Assembly (NCBI RefSeq): GCF_005871185.1
Contig: NZ_SWKN01000008.1
Location: forward strand, 1 to 64,000
Direction: 5' to 3'
DNA length: 64,000 bases
From: Limnobacter alexandrii
GTDB taxonomy: Bacteria; Pseudomonadota; Gammaproteobacteria; Burkholderiales; Burkholderiaceae_B
The position numbers were made by a program, and so were the translations under genes. This document shows positions 6,535 to 15,563 of the stretch, one piece after another. Each line of letters starts with the position of its first letter. The stretch's first letter is position 1. Below the pieces are notes generated by a model. It saw nothing but the letters and a program-made list of their open reading frames with translations. It ran no database searches and was not told the DNA's origin.

Positions 6535-6831
6535 TTATTTCTTTTTCTTTGCTGGCTTTGTATTTACTTTGGTCTTCAGACTTTGGCCAGGTGTGAATTT
6601 AGGCACTACAGCTGCTGCAATCTTGATGGTTTCGCCTGTGCGTGGGTTGCGACCCTCACGGGCTGCACGTGCGCCGGTTTGAAATGTACCGAACCCCACC
6701 AAAACAACCTTGTCGCCATTGGCCATTTGCTGACTCACTGTGTCGATGAAGGCATCCAACATTTTGCCAGCAGCGGCCTTGGAGCATTCACTTTTTGCGG
6801 CGATGGCGTCAATCAATTCGGTTTTGTTCAT
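6535..6831 (-). CDS. HU-family DNA-binding protein
   Basis: The 98-residue product is a histone-like HU subunit: MNKTELIDAIAAKSE at the start, the VLVGFGTFQTGARAAREGRNP arm-entry signature, and RTGETIKIAAAVVPKFTPGQ at the tip of the beta arm with the intercalating-proline region. HU is usually about 90 residues; this one carries a short lysine-rich tail (KPAKKKK) that may add non-specific DNA contact. It would act as a homo- or heterodimer that bends and compacts DNA. Single gene, terminated by the hairpin at 6443-6480. Confidence 0.93.
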   Translation of the reverse strand: MNKTELIDAIAAKSECSKAAAGKMLDAFIDTVSQQMANGDKVVLVGFGTFQTGARAAREGRNPRTGETIKIAAAVVPKFTPGQSLKTKVNTKPAKKKK

Positions 6832-6935
6832 TGTTTATAGTTCCAAAGAGTTAATGAGCGTAGCTAACATGCCATGGAAAACCGCATGTAGCAAGGGGGT
6901 TCAGGTTGTTTTCACCTCCCTATGGGCGGTTTATT

Positions 6936-7370
6936 TTATTGTTTACCCGGCCTGAACGGCGGCGCCTTGGGAAACTGAAAAACACCGGGCGGTATTTCCA
7001 CCTCCGGCGCTTTTTCGCTGGTCCACACATGGGCCATGGGTTGGAATTCGAAAGGTGGCCCCAGCCTGTCGGCAGCTACACCCAGCAGGCCAGTCAGTGC
7101 ATCCACCGTGGCATACACAAAATCATTGCAGTGGCTGCATCGGCGGTATTGCTTGGGTTTACCCGAGCCACCTGTCATCTCAATCGCCTTGAATTCGCCT
7201 TGTGCGCAGTGTTCTTCGGCTTTAAAAAAAGCGGCCTTTGCATAGGGCATGCCGCTAATGGTTTGGCAGTCACGGCAATGGCAGATCAGCTGCGCAACCG
7301 GCGCTTGGGTAAAAGTAACGGCCAATTGACCACATTGGCACTGCGCACGGAAAGTGTTGTTTATCATCAT
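6936..7370 (-). CDS. GFA-family zinc protein
   Basis: The 144-residue product has the zinc-binding pattern of the GFA (glutathione-dependent formaldehyde-activating enzyme-like, Mss4 fold) family: CQCG near residue 11, CHCRDCQ near 31 and RRCSHC near 77. Most family members have no proven formaldehyde role, so the reaction is left open. It begins 18 bases after the stop of the SLOG-cyclase gene on the same strand and may be the last gene of that transcription unit, though this kind of enzyme has no known link to such systems. Confidence 0.85.
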   Translation of the reverse strand: MMINNTFRAQCQCGQLAVTFTQAPVAQLICHCRDCQTISGMPYAKAAFFKAEEHCAQGEFKAIEMTGGSGKPKQYRRCSHCNDFVYATVDALTGLLGVAADRLGPPFEFQPMAHVWTSEKAPEVEIPPGVFQFPKAPPFRPGKQ

Positions 7371-7388
7371 GGTTTGGAAGCCTTGGGT

Positions 7389-9251
7389 TTATCGCTCAAA
7401 ATCCAGCACCACTGTGGTGGCATCGCTGTTCTCGGTTCTTCTCAATAAAAACATTCGCATCACGCCGTAGCTTTTGGCGGCCTGCGTTTGGCCCACATAA
7501 TCGCAAGCGAATTCATGTTTGCTGTCAATCGCCAGCACTGCTGCGAAGGTTTCAGTGACGTACACGCAGCCCTCGGGCGTCACGGGTTCAATTCGTGCGG
7601 CGCGGCTAACATGTGCACCCATGGCGGTTTCGCGCAGGGTGATGGGGTCCAGGGTTAAATACACTGGGCCAAGGTGCAAGCCGATTCTCAAGGCCAGTTC
7701 GTCGGGTAAACCAAGTGCGGATCGATCAATGCTCGCCATGCTTTCCTGCATGGCCAGTGCGCATTCGGCAGCGGCGGCAACGTGGTTGAACACGGCGAAT
7801 ATACCATCGCCCCAGGTGTTGATGCTGTGTAGTTGCCGCTGGTGTTGCGCTGTTACTTTGGCCAGTCGCCCCATGATTTGTTCTACAAATGCGGGCAGTG
7901 CGGCATCGCCAAGCTTGCTGAAACCTTTCACGTCTGCAAACAGCATGGCTTTGCTTTCGCGGCCGTGTTGCCTGGTGATGGCGGCTGCTGCGGAAGGTAT
8001 CAAGAGCGGGTTTGCGGGTAGTTCTTCCGTGAAACGGGCTTGCTTGCTGTTCACCAAATACTGGGGCAAGCCGGTCAACTTCCATTGTTGCAGGTCGGCC
8101 TCGGTGCCTGCCTGGCTGCTGCTGGCAATTTGCCCGTCCCACACGCCAATTTGAGCCACGGTGGTATTCAAGTGCCGCGCATTGAGTATGGCCAGGCCCA
8201 TGGCAATTTGGCTGCAATAGGCAAACAGTTGTTCGTCTTGCAGGTAGGCGTCGTCGGTGGCCATTCGCACGCTTCGAGCCGAATTCAGGCAGCGCTCGAA
8301 CCGTGTAGCCCACTGGGGGCCGCACTGTTGCACTGATACTTTTACAAAATCCTCGCGATCAAAAGGCAGCACCACATGAAGGTCTGCGCCGCGTTGAAGC
8401 AAACTTTCTGCAAACAGAATGTCGGCGCCTCCCGCTAATGATCCATAGCCAACCCCCACGTTGTACAAGTCGAGCAATTGTTGGATTTTTTCCTTTACGC
8501 GTGTTTCCTCGTGGTCTGGAAAACGCCCGGCAGGGCTGATCAAGTGCCCGGTGTAGTGAATGACTGTGGGTGGCGTTGTAAAACCAAGGCTGCTGAAATC
8601 ATGCCCCAGGCAGGCGCACAGGCGTTGCAATTGCCGCAGGGTGGAGGCCAGCGAGGTTCGGTTTGAACCAATCAGCAATGTGGTTTGTGGCACAAGTGCG
8701 CGCGCTGCGCCCAGTTGCCCTTGAATGAGCAGTGCTTCAATGCGCGTGGCGTTGACCCAGTATCGCTCGCTTGGGTCGGCCATGTTGTGTTGTTGATTTT
8801 GAAGCTGATCGTGAAGCTGATTTAGCACCACATCAGCCCATTGTGTGGCTTGCTCAAATTTGCCAGAAAACGCGGCACAGGCCGCTGCGTTAATGGCTGG
8901 GTAGTAGGCCTGCGGTGAATGGCTGTGCATGCGCCAAGCTTGCTCGTACAGTTGAAACGCGATTAAAAAACTTGCCTTGGCGGCGTCGCCTTTTTGGGCA
9001 AAACCCATGTCTTTGTGCAGGCGGGCCAGCAGGCATTGCACGTCAAGGTCTTTGCTGTTGGGCAAACCCATTTCAACAAAGCGGGCCATGGCCAATTGCG
9101 AGGCACCTGCATTGGCCAGTGCCAGCAAAGCTCGATGTTGAAGTGCGGTGTTGTCGGCTTGGGTTTGTAGTGCTTGCACTGCTGCATCGTAGGCTTTGAA
9201 AAATTCGCCTTTGCTGATCAGGTCTTTAACCTCTTGCAATGTAGTGCTCAT
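7389..9251 (-). CDS. TPR-SLOG-class III nucleotide cyclase-like protein with atypical active site
   Basis: Domains in order: helical TPR-like repeats (about 1-225), a Rossmann-like SLOG domain (about 229-375, with TGHLISPAGRF and GYGSLAGGADILFAE), and a C-terminal class III cyclase homology domain (about 431-600). Both metal-binding aspartates are present (D440 in FADVKGF, D482 in TWGDGIF). The lysine that reads adenine is N478, the paired aspartate is A546, and the transition-state asparagine is S549 (GAHVSRAARIEP), while R553 is kept. The enzyme may use another nucleotide or be a sensor. There is no membrane segment. Its ATG overlaps the stop of the TIR gene by four bases, so the two are translationally coupled. 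Confidence 0.8.
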   Translation of the reverse strand: MSTTLQEVKDLISKGEFFKAYDAAVQALQTQADNTALQHRALLALANAGASQLAMARFVEMGLPNSKDLDVQCLLARLHKDMGFAQKGDAAKASFLIAFQLYEQAWRMHSHSPQAYYPAINAAACAAFSGKFEQATQWADVVLNQLHDQLQNQQHNMADPSERYWVNATRIEALLIQGQLGAARALVPQTTLLIGSNRTSLASTLRQLQRLCACLGHDFSSLGFTTPPTVIHYTGHLISPAGRFPDHEETRVKEKIQQLLDLYNVGVGYGSLAGGADILFAESLLQRGADLHVVLPFDREDFVKVSVQQCGPQWATRFERCLNSARSVRMATDDAYLQDEQLFAYCSQIAMGLAILNARHLNTTVAQIGVWDGQIASSSQAGTEADLQQWKLTGLPQYLVNSKQARFTEELPANPLLIPSAAAAITRQHGRESKAMLFADVKGFSKLGDAALPAFVEQIMGRLAKVTAQHQRQLHSINTWGDGIFAVFNHVAAAAECALAMQESMASIDRSALGLPDELALRIGLHLGPVYLTLDPITLRETAMGAHVSRAARIEPVTPEGCVYVTETFAAVLAIDSKHEFACDYVGQTQAAKSYGVMRMFLLRRTENSDATTVVLDFER

Positions 9252-12163
9252 GGTTGTTCACCCATGGCCCACCAAATGGCTTGTCCGTTTGCACAACGGG
9301 CCAGCAAGTGGCTGCCTGTGTTGTTCAATGCCAGATCGATGGCCTGGCATTGTGGTGCATCCAGGGTTTTGATTCTTCGCAGTGTGCTGCTTTCCCACAC
9401 ATTGATCGAGCCAATTTCATCGCTGCTGATGAGCAGGTCGGTGGCCGGGTGAGATCGCAGTGCCAGAATTCGACCGCTGTGATTGGACAAGGCGCCCAGC
9501 GTGTTGCCAGTTTGCAAATCGCGAATTCTGTATTTGGCACCAAAGCGGCGATCGGCAATCCAGGGGGCTCCGCTCAGTTCGGTTTGTATGCCAAAGCCAA
9601 AACCGCTTTCATAACCGTCGTTTTCTTGAAATTCAGCCCTGGTGGCAAAGCGTTCAACAGGGGCGCATTGTTCTACATCAAAGGTTTGAATTCGACGGTT
9701 TTCCCAACCGGTGCCGTTGGTGAACAGCATGTCGATGTTGAGCACGGTTTGGTCATCCAGAAAGTAGGCCATGCCATCGTAAAACTGTTCGGTGTGTTCA
9801 AGCTTGCATCGGGTTTTGCCGGTATTCGCATCAAGCAACAGCACGCCTTGTGTACCCACCAGCAACAGGTGTTTTCCGTTCTTCGACACACTCACCGGGC
9901 GAAGGCGATTCAGCTCGGCAAGCCAATCCATGTCAACATTTTGTTTGTAATTCAAGGTGGCTTGCTTGCCCTGGATGGTCCACGCGAACAATTCGCCCTG
10001 GGCGTTCATGGCCCAGGCCCGCCCGCCTGCGGGCGACAAGGCTCCCGCCACCAGTGCGGTGTTGGCATTTGATGGGTCAAGGCCAGGAAGCTGAAGGGCG
10101 GTATTGGCTCCTTCCCAAGGTTGTTGCACCAACTGCCCCTGGGTTTGCAAAGCAAGAAAACCGGATTGATCCGGGGGCAGTGTGGTTGCAATTGCACTGG
10201 TGCGCCCCTGCTGCAATCGTGCTGGAATCGAGAAGCGGTGCAGGGTAACCGTGCCGTTGCCGCCGTGGTTCAGCGACAGCCCCAGAAGGTGCTGCCCACT
10301 GCCGCCCATCGCAAGGATGTTGTCGGACAGGCCGCCCTCAGTGCCCAGCTCAGAGTCCATGCTTGCAATCAGTTGTGCATTGATTGGTGACAGTGAGCGA
10401 TTGAATTCACCGGGTGCAAACAGACGGCTGTCGTCCTGATCAAACACAGGGTGCAAGTCGCCGATAGAGATTGCGCCATTGCGCAATTCATGCAAGTTCT
10501 CTTGCAGGTCTTCCCGAAGGGCCGCAGGGTCTTGTCGAAGTGATTTGCCTTCACTGACCACCACGTCATCGAGCGAAAAGTACAAGATGCGGGCTTCATT
10601 GCTGGGGTCGACTACCGCTAGGCTATGCCCTCGGTTGGACAAAGCCACACCCGATTCATCGGCCACCCACACTTTGCCCAGGGGCTTGAGTTGACCAATG
10701 TCTGGACCCAATTGAAAACCGTGAACTTCTCGCTTCACGCGAATCGCCAGCACGTCGTCCTGATTGCGAAGCACTTGCCGAACCTGCCCTTTGAAGCGAC
10801 CCAGCAAATGGTTGCTGCTTTGTTGGTGAATCCACACTTCGTATTGCCCATTGGCTAGCGGTGGTTTGCGATACAGCAAGTCGCCATTTGAGAAGGCGCG
10901 CAGAAGCTGCACACCATCCATTTTCAGAATGGGTTGTGGCAATACAGTTTGATCCGGCGCCCAGGGATACACCGCGACACCGCTGCTGTGTTGAATCACA
11001 ATTTGCCGGGCGTTTTCCAGCAATGCGATGTGTTCAATCGCGGCTTGGCTTGCAATGCGGGGTGTGTCCTCCAAAGGGTTGGAGGAGGTGCGAATGCTGA
11101 ACTGCGAGGGTGTCCACACTGCATGGTGCTTGCCTGAATCCGAAAGGCTGACTGCGTGGGTTTCGCTGTCGGAAAAACTGGCTGTTTCAAGCGGTTCATT
11201 CCATTGGTCAAGATTGAACAACTGCCCGCCTGAGGAGAAGCTGTGCAGCATGACCCAGTCGCCTTTCACTTCCAGTGATTCAACCTCATAGGCTCTCAGT
11301 TCCTGATTGGTTGACAGTGACTCGGCCTGAAACAGTCGCACTTGCAGGCTGGCCATGGGGTCTTTTTCCAGCCGGGCCGCGTTGGCTTTGGCGGTGTCCA
11401 GCATGCTGGACAAGTCGCCTGCCATGGCCAGTTGGTTCAAGCGGTTGCGAAGCGCTGACCTCGCTTCACCTTCGGCTTGAACATGCTGAATGTAGCCAAA
11501 CGAAGCCGCTGCAATCACGGCCAACAAACTGCCGCCCAGAAAGCCTGCCAGTGTCATGCGCCTGCGGGATTGGGTTTGATCCGACACGGCAATCATCTCG
11601 ATCAAGTCGGCACCCAAAGGTTTGTCCTTCAGGCTCGATTCTTCCAGCATGGCCTGAGCGGATGCCAGGTCTTTTCCGCGAAGCAGGAGGCTGGGGTCCT
11701 TTTTATTGTTCACCCATTGTTGCGCCCGGCTTGTGAGGTCGGTGTGCCGCTTGAGCCATTCTGGGTCCAGGTTGATGCTGCGTTCTATCCAGGCTGCAAC
11801 GGTGTTGGCATTGTCAGTGTCACGATCCAGCTTGAACCATTGATAAGCATTCAAGGCGGCGGGTATTTGGTGTTCTTCGACCCGGCTGTCGATCACAGGC
11901 AACAAGCGTTTGCGCAAACGCTCAGCGCGTTCTACTTCAAACCGACAAGCCAGCGAATCCAGAAAGTGGGGCGTGACCAGCACCACGATGAGTTGCGCCC
12001 TAAGGATGGCGTCTTCAATTTCCTCTTGCCAAAGGCTTGCGTAGTCGAGTGCGTTGGTGTCGACCCAGGCATGAATGTTTTTGCTGGCCAGACTTGTGCT
12101 GATGGCCTGGACCCATTCAGCATCCTCGCGCGCGTACGATATGAAAATTGGAGTGGTGTTCAT
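9248..12163 (-). CDS. TIR domain-transmembrane-beta-propeller (WD40-like) protein
   Basis: The 971-residue protein starts with a TIR domain (FISYAREDAEWV at residue 7, then SLWQEEIEDAI and SLACRFEVERA, with E76 at the position of the catalytic glutamate of NAD-consuming TIR domains). A helical linker (130-200, DPSLLLRGKDLASAQAML) leads to one membrane span at about 203-224. The remaining 750 residues look like beta-propeller repeats; the clearest WD40-like unit is HSGRILALRSHP through INVWESS near the C-terminus. The topology puts TIR and propeller on opposite sides of the membrane. It is the first gene of a coupled pair with the SLOG-cyclase-like protein. NADase activity is inferred, not shown. 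Confidence 0.82.
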   Translation of the reverse strand: MNTTPIFISYAREDAEWVQAISTSLASKNIHAWVDTNALDYASLWQEEIEDAILRAQLIVVLVTPHFLDSLACRFEVERAERLRKRLLPVIDSRVEEHQIPAALNAYQWFKLDRDTDNANTVAAWIERSINLDPEWLKRHTDLTSRAQQWVNNKKDPSLLLRGKDLASAQAMLEESSLKDKPLGADLIEMIAVSDQTQSRRRMTLAGFLGGSLLAVIAAASFGYIQHVQAEGEARSALRNRLNQLAMAGDLSSMLDTAKANAARLEKDPMASLQVRLFQAESLSTNQELRAYEVESLEVKGDWVMLHSFSSGGQLFNLDQWNEPLETASFSDSETHAVSLSDSGKHHAVWTPSQFSIRTSSNPLEDTPRIASQAAIEHIALLENARQIVIQHSSGVAVYPWAPDQTVLPQPILKMDGVQLLRAFSNGDLLYRKPPLANGQYEVWIHQQSSNHLLGRFKGQVRQVLRNQDDVLAIRVKREVHGFQLGPDIGQLKPLGKVWVADESGVALSNRGHSLAVVDPSNEARILYFSLDDVVVSEGKSLRQDPAALREDLQENLHELRNGAISIGDLHPVFDQDDSRLFAPGEFNRSLSPINAQLIASMDSELGTEGGLSDNILAMGGSGQHLLGLSLNHGGNGTVTLHRFSIPARLQQGRTSAIATTLPPDQSGFLALQTQGQLVQQPWEGANTALQLPGLDPSNANTALVAGALSPAGGRAWAMNAQGELFAWTIQGKQATLNYKQNVDMDWLAELNRLRPVSVSKNGKHLLLVGTQGVLLLDANTGKTRCKLEHTEQFYDGMAYFLDDQTVLNIDMLFTNGTGWENRRIQTFDVEQCAPVERFATRAEFQENDGYESGFGFGIQTELSGAPWIADRRFGAKYRIRDLQTGNTLGALSNHSGRILALRSHPATDLLISSDEIGSINVWESSTLRRIKTLDAPQCQAIDLALNNTGSHLLARCANGQAIWWAMGEQP

Positions 12164-12210
12164 ATGGACCGAAGCTTGCGAGAGAAAGTCGATGTGGACA
12201 CAGTGTACCG

Positions 12211-13104
12211 CTATACGAACTGCCTGAATTGTTCAATTGCATAACTGGCCGCAGGCGACGGCGAGCGGCTGCTCAGGTTGACGATTGCAATGCTGCTGTA
12301 CAGCGCCGGAAAGTCGACAGTGTTCAGCTTCACCAGGCTGCCATTGTCCAGCAAGGGTTTGGCTGCAAGTTCAGTGGAGGCCGCAATTGTGTTGGTGCTC
12401 AAGGCCACTTGATGCAACAGGTTGACGTCGTCACATTCCAGTGCAAGTTGAGGCAGGTTGCGGCTGTTTTGCCCCAGCAACTGAGCCAGTCCAGCCTTAA
12501 GCATGTCAGGTAATTTGACAGAGGCTATGCCGTATTCCCAGGCTTCTTCAAACCGGTGGGCTTTGCCAGCCAAAGGGTGCTTGGCATGTGCATACAAATG
12601 TCCGTACTGGCGCATCAGGGGCTGAATGTTCAAATAAGGCGCGGCTTTGAGTTCTCCCGTGTCGGCGACGAAGAAATCAATTTCTTCTTTCAACAACAAA
12701 GCTAACAGGTTTGCCGGGTTGTCAATTTCAGCACGCACTGAAACCTTGGGAAATTCAAGGCGAATTTTCTCAATGGCCTTCCCCGCCAACGTGACTGCTG
12801 GGAAGGGCCCCACGCCAAACACCAGTTCACCCACCTCGCCTTGTTGATAAAGGCCAATGTCGCGCTTCAGCGATTTGGCTTCGAGTACCAGAATTCGAGC
12901 ACGCTGAATCAGAAACTGGCCTGCCGGTGTGGGGCGTATTTCGCCACCCTTGCGCTCGAACAGAACCAGCCCTGTTTGCTTCTCGAGCGCCTGGATGCTT
13001 CGGCTGAAAGCGGGTTGGCTTAGGTGAACCTTTTGCGCTGCTTTGGCGAAGTGGCGCGCTTCGTCGAGCGCCAAAAGATGTTCCAGCTGATGAAGATTGG
13101 TCAC
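12211..13104 (-). CDS. LysR-family transcriptional regulator
   Basis: The 297-residue product is a full-length LysR regulator. The N-terminal helix-turn-helix (ARHFAKAAQKVHLSQPAFSR, then IQALEKQTGLVLFER) is typical, followed by the linker helix and a two-lobed effector domain with VFGVGPFPAV and EIDFFVADTG. It is divergent from the sterol desaturase at 13206, which is its probable target, and upstream of the TIR gene on the same strand with a 47-base gap, so read-through into the TIR unit is possible. The inducer is unknown. Confidence 0.9.
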   Translation of the reverse strand: MTNLHQLEHLLALDEARHFAKAAQKVHLSQPAFSRSIQALEKQTGLVLFERKGGEIRPTPAGQFLIQRARILVLEAKSLKRDIGLYQQGEVGELVFGVGPFPAVTLAGKAIEKIRLEFPKVSVRAEIDNPANLLALLLKEEIDFFVADTGELKAAPYLNIQPLMRQYGHLYAHAKHPLAGKAHRFEEAWEYGIASVKLPDMLKAGLAQLLGQNSRNLPQLALECDDVNLLHQVALSTNTIAASTELAAKPLLDNGSLVKLNTVDFPALYSSIAIVNLSSRSPSPAASYAIEQFRQFV

Positions 13105-13130
13105 TGTGATGCACTGCTTGCATTGAAAGT

Positions 13131-13193
13131 GAATTAATTATGCATTGGACGAATGAAGTCGACAAGCATTACATTGAATACATCGATTAATTC
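13131..13193. promoter_or_regulatory. Inverted GAATTAAT/ATTAATTC repeat between LysR and sterol desaturase genes
   Basis: GAATTAAT at 13131-13138 is matched by ATTAATTC at 13186-13193, with ATTG-rich short repeats in between, all within the 101-base divergent spacer. LysR proteins usually bind such spacers at T-N11-A dyads; I cannot single out one site. Candidate control region for both genes. Confidence 0.35.
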
Positions 13194-13205
13194 CCGAGGC
13201 CGATC

Positions 13206-14081
13206 ATGCAAATTTCGGAATTTCAAAACGTACTGATTTTGATTGCAATTGCAGGCTTTGCCTTGATGGAATTCACCACGCGCCGTTACCAAACCACGGT
13301 GAATGCCACGGCGAACGACACCAAGCTGGAGTTGTTCATGTTCATCAGCCTGGTGGCGGTGACCCAACCCTTGGTTATTTTGATCACACAAAACATAGGC
13401 GAGGCCTGGTTTGTGCAGTGGCAGGGCATTTGGGCTGACTGGCCCTGGTGGGCCATGTTTGGCGTGTTGTTGTTGGGGGATGATTTAACGCAGTACCTGT
13501 GGCACAGGGCTTCGCATTCGCCGTTGTTGTGGCCTTTGCACCGCGCCCACCACTCTGCGCAGTATATGAGTGTGCGCATGACCTTTCGCAACAACTTTTT
13601 TTATTACCTGATGATGCCTGGCTTGTGGATTGCCGGTGCCCTCTTGTTCTTGGGTTTTGGCGGCTGGGTGTATGCCAGTTACCTAACCTTGAAGCTGACC
13701 ATCATTCTGGGGGCACATTGTTCCTGGCGTTGGGACGAACCACTTTACAAAATCAAGGCCTTGCACCCGGTGATGTGGGTGGTAGAGCGCACCATTTCAA
13801 CACCCGCCACACACTGGGCTCACCATGCGCTCACCAACAAAGATGGCATTGGAAACTACACCGGCAACTTCGGCAACATGCTTTTTTTGTGGGACGTTAT
13901 TTTTGGAACAGCTCACATTACCCGCAAGTACCCTGAACACATTGGTTTGATGGATGACCGTATTCACGGTCAGGAGCACTGGGCTCATCAAATGTTCTAT
14001 CCACTTGCCCATTCCAAACGGGCCGATTCGGCCCTGCGGTTTGGTGGCACTATTTACGATGAAAACAAGAATCCAAACTAA
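13206..14081 (+). CDS. Sterol desaturase / fatty acid hydroxylase family membrane protein
   Basis: The 291-residue protein has several membrane spans (about 8-25, 50-68, 82-100, 140-170) and the di-iron histidine clusters of the FA_hydroxylase superfamily: YLWHRASH, LHRAHHS and THWAHH in order. Such enzymes hydroxylate or desaturate lipids or sterols with O2 at the membrane surface. It follows a divergent LysR regulator and overlaps the end of a convergent TetR gene by four bases. The neighbouring SDR and MpaB-type oxygenase suggest a lipid or steroid context, but the substrate is unknown. Confidence 0.9.
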   Translation: MQISEFQNVLILIAIAGFALMEFTTRRYQTTVNATANDTKLELFMFISLVAVTQPLVILITQNIGEAWFVQWQGIWADWPWWAMFGVLLLGDDLTQYLWHRASHSPLLWPLHRAHHSAQYMSVRMTFRNNFFYYLMMPGLWIAGALLFLGFGGWVYASYLTLKLTIILGAHCSWRWDEPLYKIKALHPVMWVVERTISTPATHWAHHALTNKDGIGNYTGNFGNMLFLWDVIFGTAHITRKYPEHIGLMDDRIHGQEHWAHQMFYPLAHSKRADSALRFGGTIYDENKNPN

Positions 14082-14668
14082 GCATTCAGGTAGCTGACCA
14101 CCATTTCCACCAATTCAATTTCCAGCTCCTCGTCTGTGATGAAAGGGCTGGGTTCACTGATGGCACGGATCATGGTGAACACAATTGCGTTGGCAATGAT
14201 GAAGCTTCGAATTTGAAGCCGTTCAGGATTGTTGCTCAGCGGGTTCTTCAGCAAGTACATCCGCATGAAGTCCAACAGGGTGTCTTGCAACAGCCGAACC
14301 ACATTCTGGGTGGGCAGGCGATACCAGTTGCGCACCAGCTCAATAGCCAGGCCATCGTCAGCACGCAAAAATGACATGCCGAAATGCACCGACCGTTGCA
14401 CCATGTCGCGAAGGTCGGTGGTTTTCTCCAGCACCAGTTTGTTCAAGCCTTCACGAAGATTCAGTGTGACCATATCGAGCAGAGCCTCGATAAGGTCTTC
14501 TCGCGAATCGAAGTACTGATACAACGAGCCCACACTGACCCCGGCCAGTTCGGCCACATGGTGCGTGGTGAACTTGTCCATGCCTTGTTCCCGAATGGAC
14601 TGGGCAGTGGCCTCAACCAGCCGTGCAACCAGTTCCTTGGAACGTTGCTGCTGCGGAATTTTGCGCAT
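14078..14668 (-). CDS. TetR/AcrR-family transcriptional regulator
   Basis: The 196-residue product has the TetR helix-turn-helix at 25-60 (FTTHHVAELAGVSVGSLYQYF) followed by an all-helical ligand domain. It lies five bases after the stop of the SDR gene on the same strand and is probably co-transcribed with it; it may repress the SDR promoter. The stop overlaps the convergent sterol desaturase gene by four bases. Confidence 0.9.
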   Translation of the reverse strand: MRKIPQQQRSKELVARLVEATAQSIREQGMDKFTTHHVAELAGVSVGSLYQYFDSREDLIEALLDMVTLNLREGLNKLVLEKTTDLRDMVQRSVHFGMSFLRADDGLAIELVRNWYRLPTQNVVRLLQDTLLDFMRMYLLKNPLSNNPERLQIRSFIIANAIVFTMIRAISEPSPFITDEELEIELVEMVVSYLNA

Positions 14669-14673
14669 GGGCT

Positions 14674-15504
14674 TTAGAACTTGCCGATGTAAAAGTCTCG
14701 TTGAATTTCATCCGCACGCGCCGGGTTGTTGGCGTATTGCGTGAAATCCGATACCCCGGTTTCGCGCAGTACTTCTTCATCCAGCCAGCTGACCTTGGCA
14801 GCAAAGCGATCGCGCTGATTGATCAATTCATATGCAGCGTCGGCCATTACCTCGGGCTTGCGCGACACATTCAAACCTTCTTCGCCGCTGAACATGCCCA
14901 CTGCCGCAGTGGCAATCAAGGTGGCAGGCCACAGGGTTTTAACCGCAATGCCTTTGGCTTTCACTTCCTGCTGAAAACCCATGCTGAGCAAGGTCATGGA
15001 ATACTTGGTGCTGGTGTAGGGGATAAATGCACCCAGCCAGCCTTCGTCCAGGTTTAATGGTGGGCACAAATTCAGCACGCTGCCCTTGCTGGCTTGCAGG
15101 TAGGGCAGGCATTCGCGCATGGTAATTAAAGGTGCACGGGTGTTCAGCGCGTGCATCAGGTCGAATTTTTTGGTCTCGGTAATGCCAAGTTGGGTAATGC
15201 CCAAAAACCCGGCGTTGTTCACCAGCAAATCAATGCCACCAAACTGCTGCACCGTGGCTTGAATTGCACGTTTGGTTTGTTCCTCGTCGCGCACATCGGT
15301 GGCCACTGGCAGTGCTTTACCACCAGCTTCAATCACTTCCTGCGCAACTGAGTGAATGGTGCCGGGCAGCTTGGGGTTGGGTGTGTCTGATTTGGCTGCA
15401 ATCGTAATATTGGCGCCTTCGCGCGCCAATCGCAAAATGATTTCCCGCCCAATGCCACGGCTGCCGCCGGTGATGAATACGGTTTTATTCGACCAGCTTC
15501 CCAT
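14674..15504 (-). CDS. Short-chain dehydrogenase/reductase (HSDL2-like)
   Basis: The 276-residue product is a classical SDR: TGGSRGIGREI for cofactor binding (residues 11-21), an NNAGFLG motif near 92, and the YTSTKYSMTLLS stretch with the catalytic Tyr-x-x-x-Lys. The overall pattern (AKSDTPNPKLPGTIHSVAQE, long C-terminal extension) resembles hydroxysteroid dehydrogenase-like protein 2, whose natural substrate is uncertain but lipid-like. It is the first gene of an SDR-TetR pair. Cofactor preference for NADP is suggested by the basic loop after the first strand. Confidence 0.9.
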   Translation of the reverse strand: MGSWSNKTVFITGGSRGIGREIILRLAREGANITIAAKSDTPNPKLPGTIHSVAQEVIEAGGKALPVATDVRDEEQTKRAIQATVQQFGGIDLLVNNAGFLGITQLGITETKKFDLMHALNTRAPLITMRECLPYLQASKGSVLNLCPPLNLDEGWLGAFIPYTSTKYSMTLLSMGFQQEVKAKGIAVKTLWPATLIATAAVGMFSGEEGLNVSRKPEVMADAAYELINQRDRFAAKVSWLDEEVLRETGVSDFTQYANNPARADEIQRDFYIGKF

Positions 15505-15563
15505 AATGCCCCTGTTTTTTAATTCAAACGGTCGTTCAGTTTAATACGACTTTTTGTTCGTAT

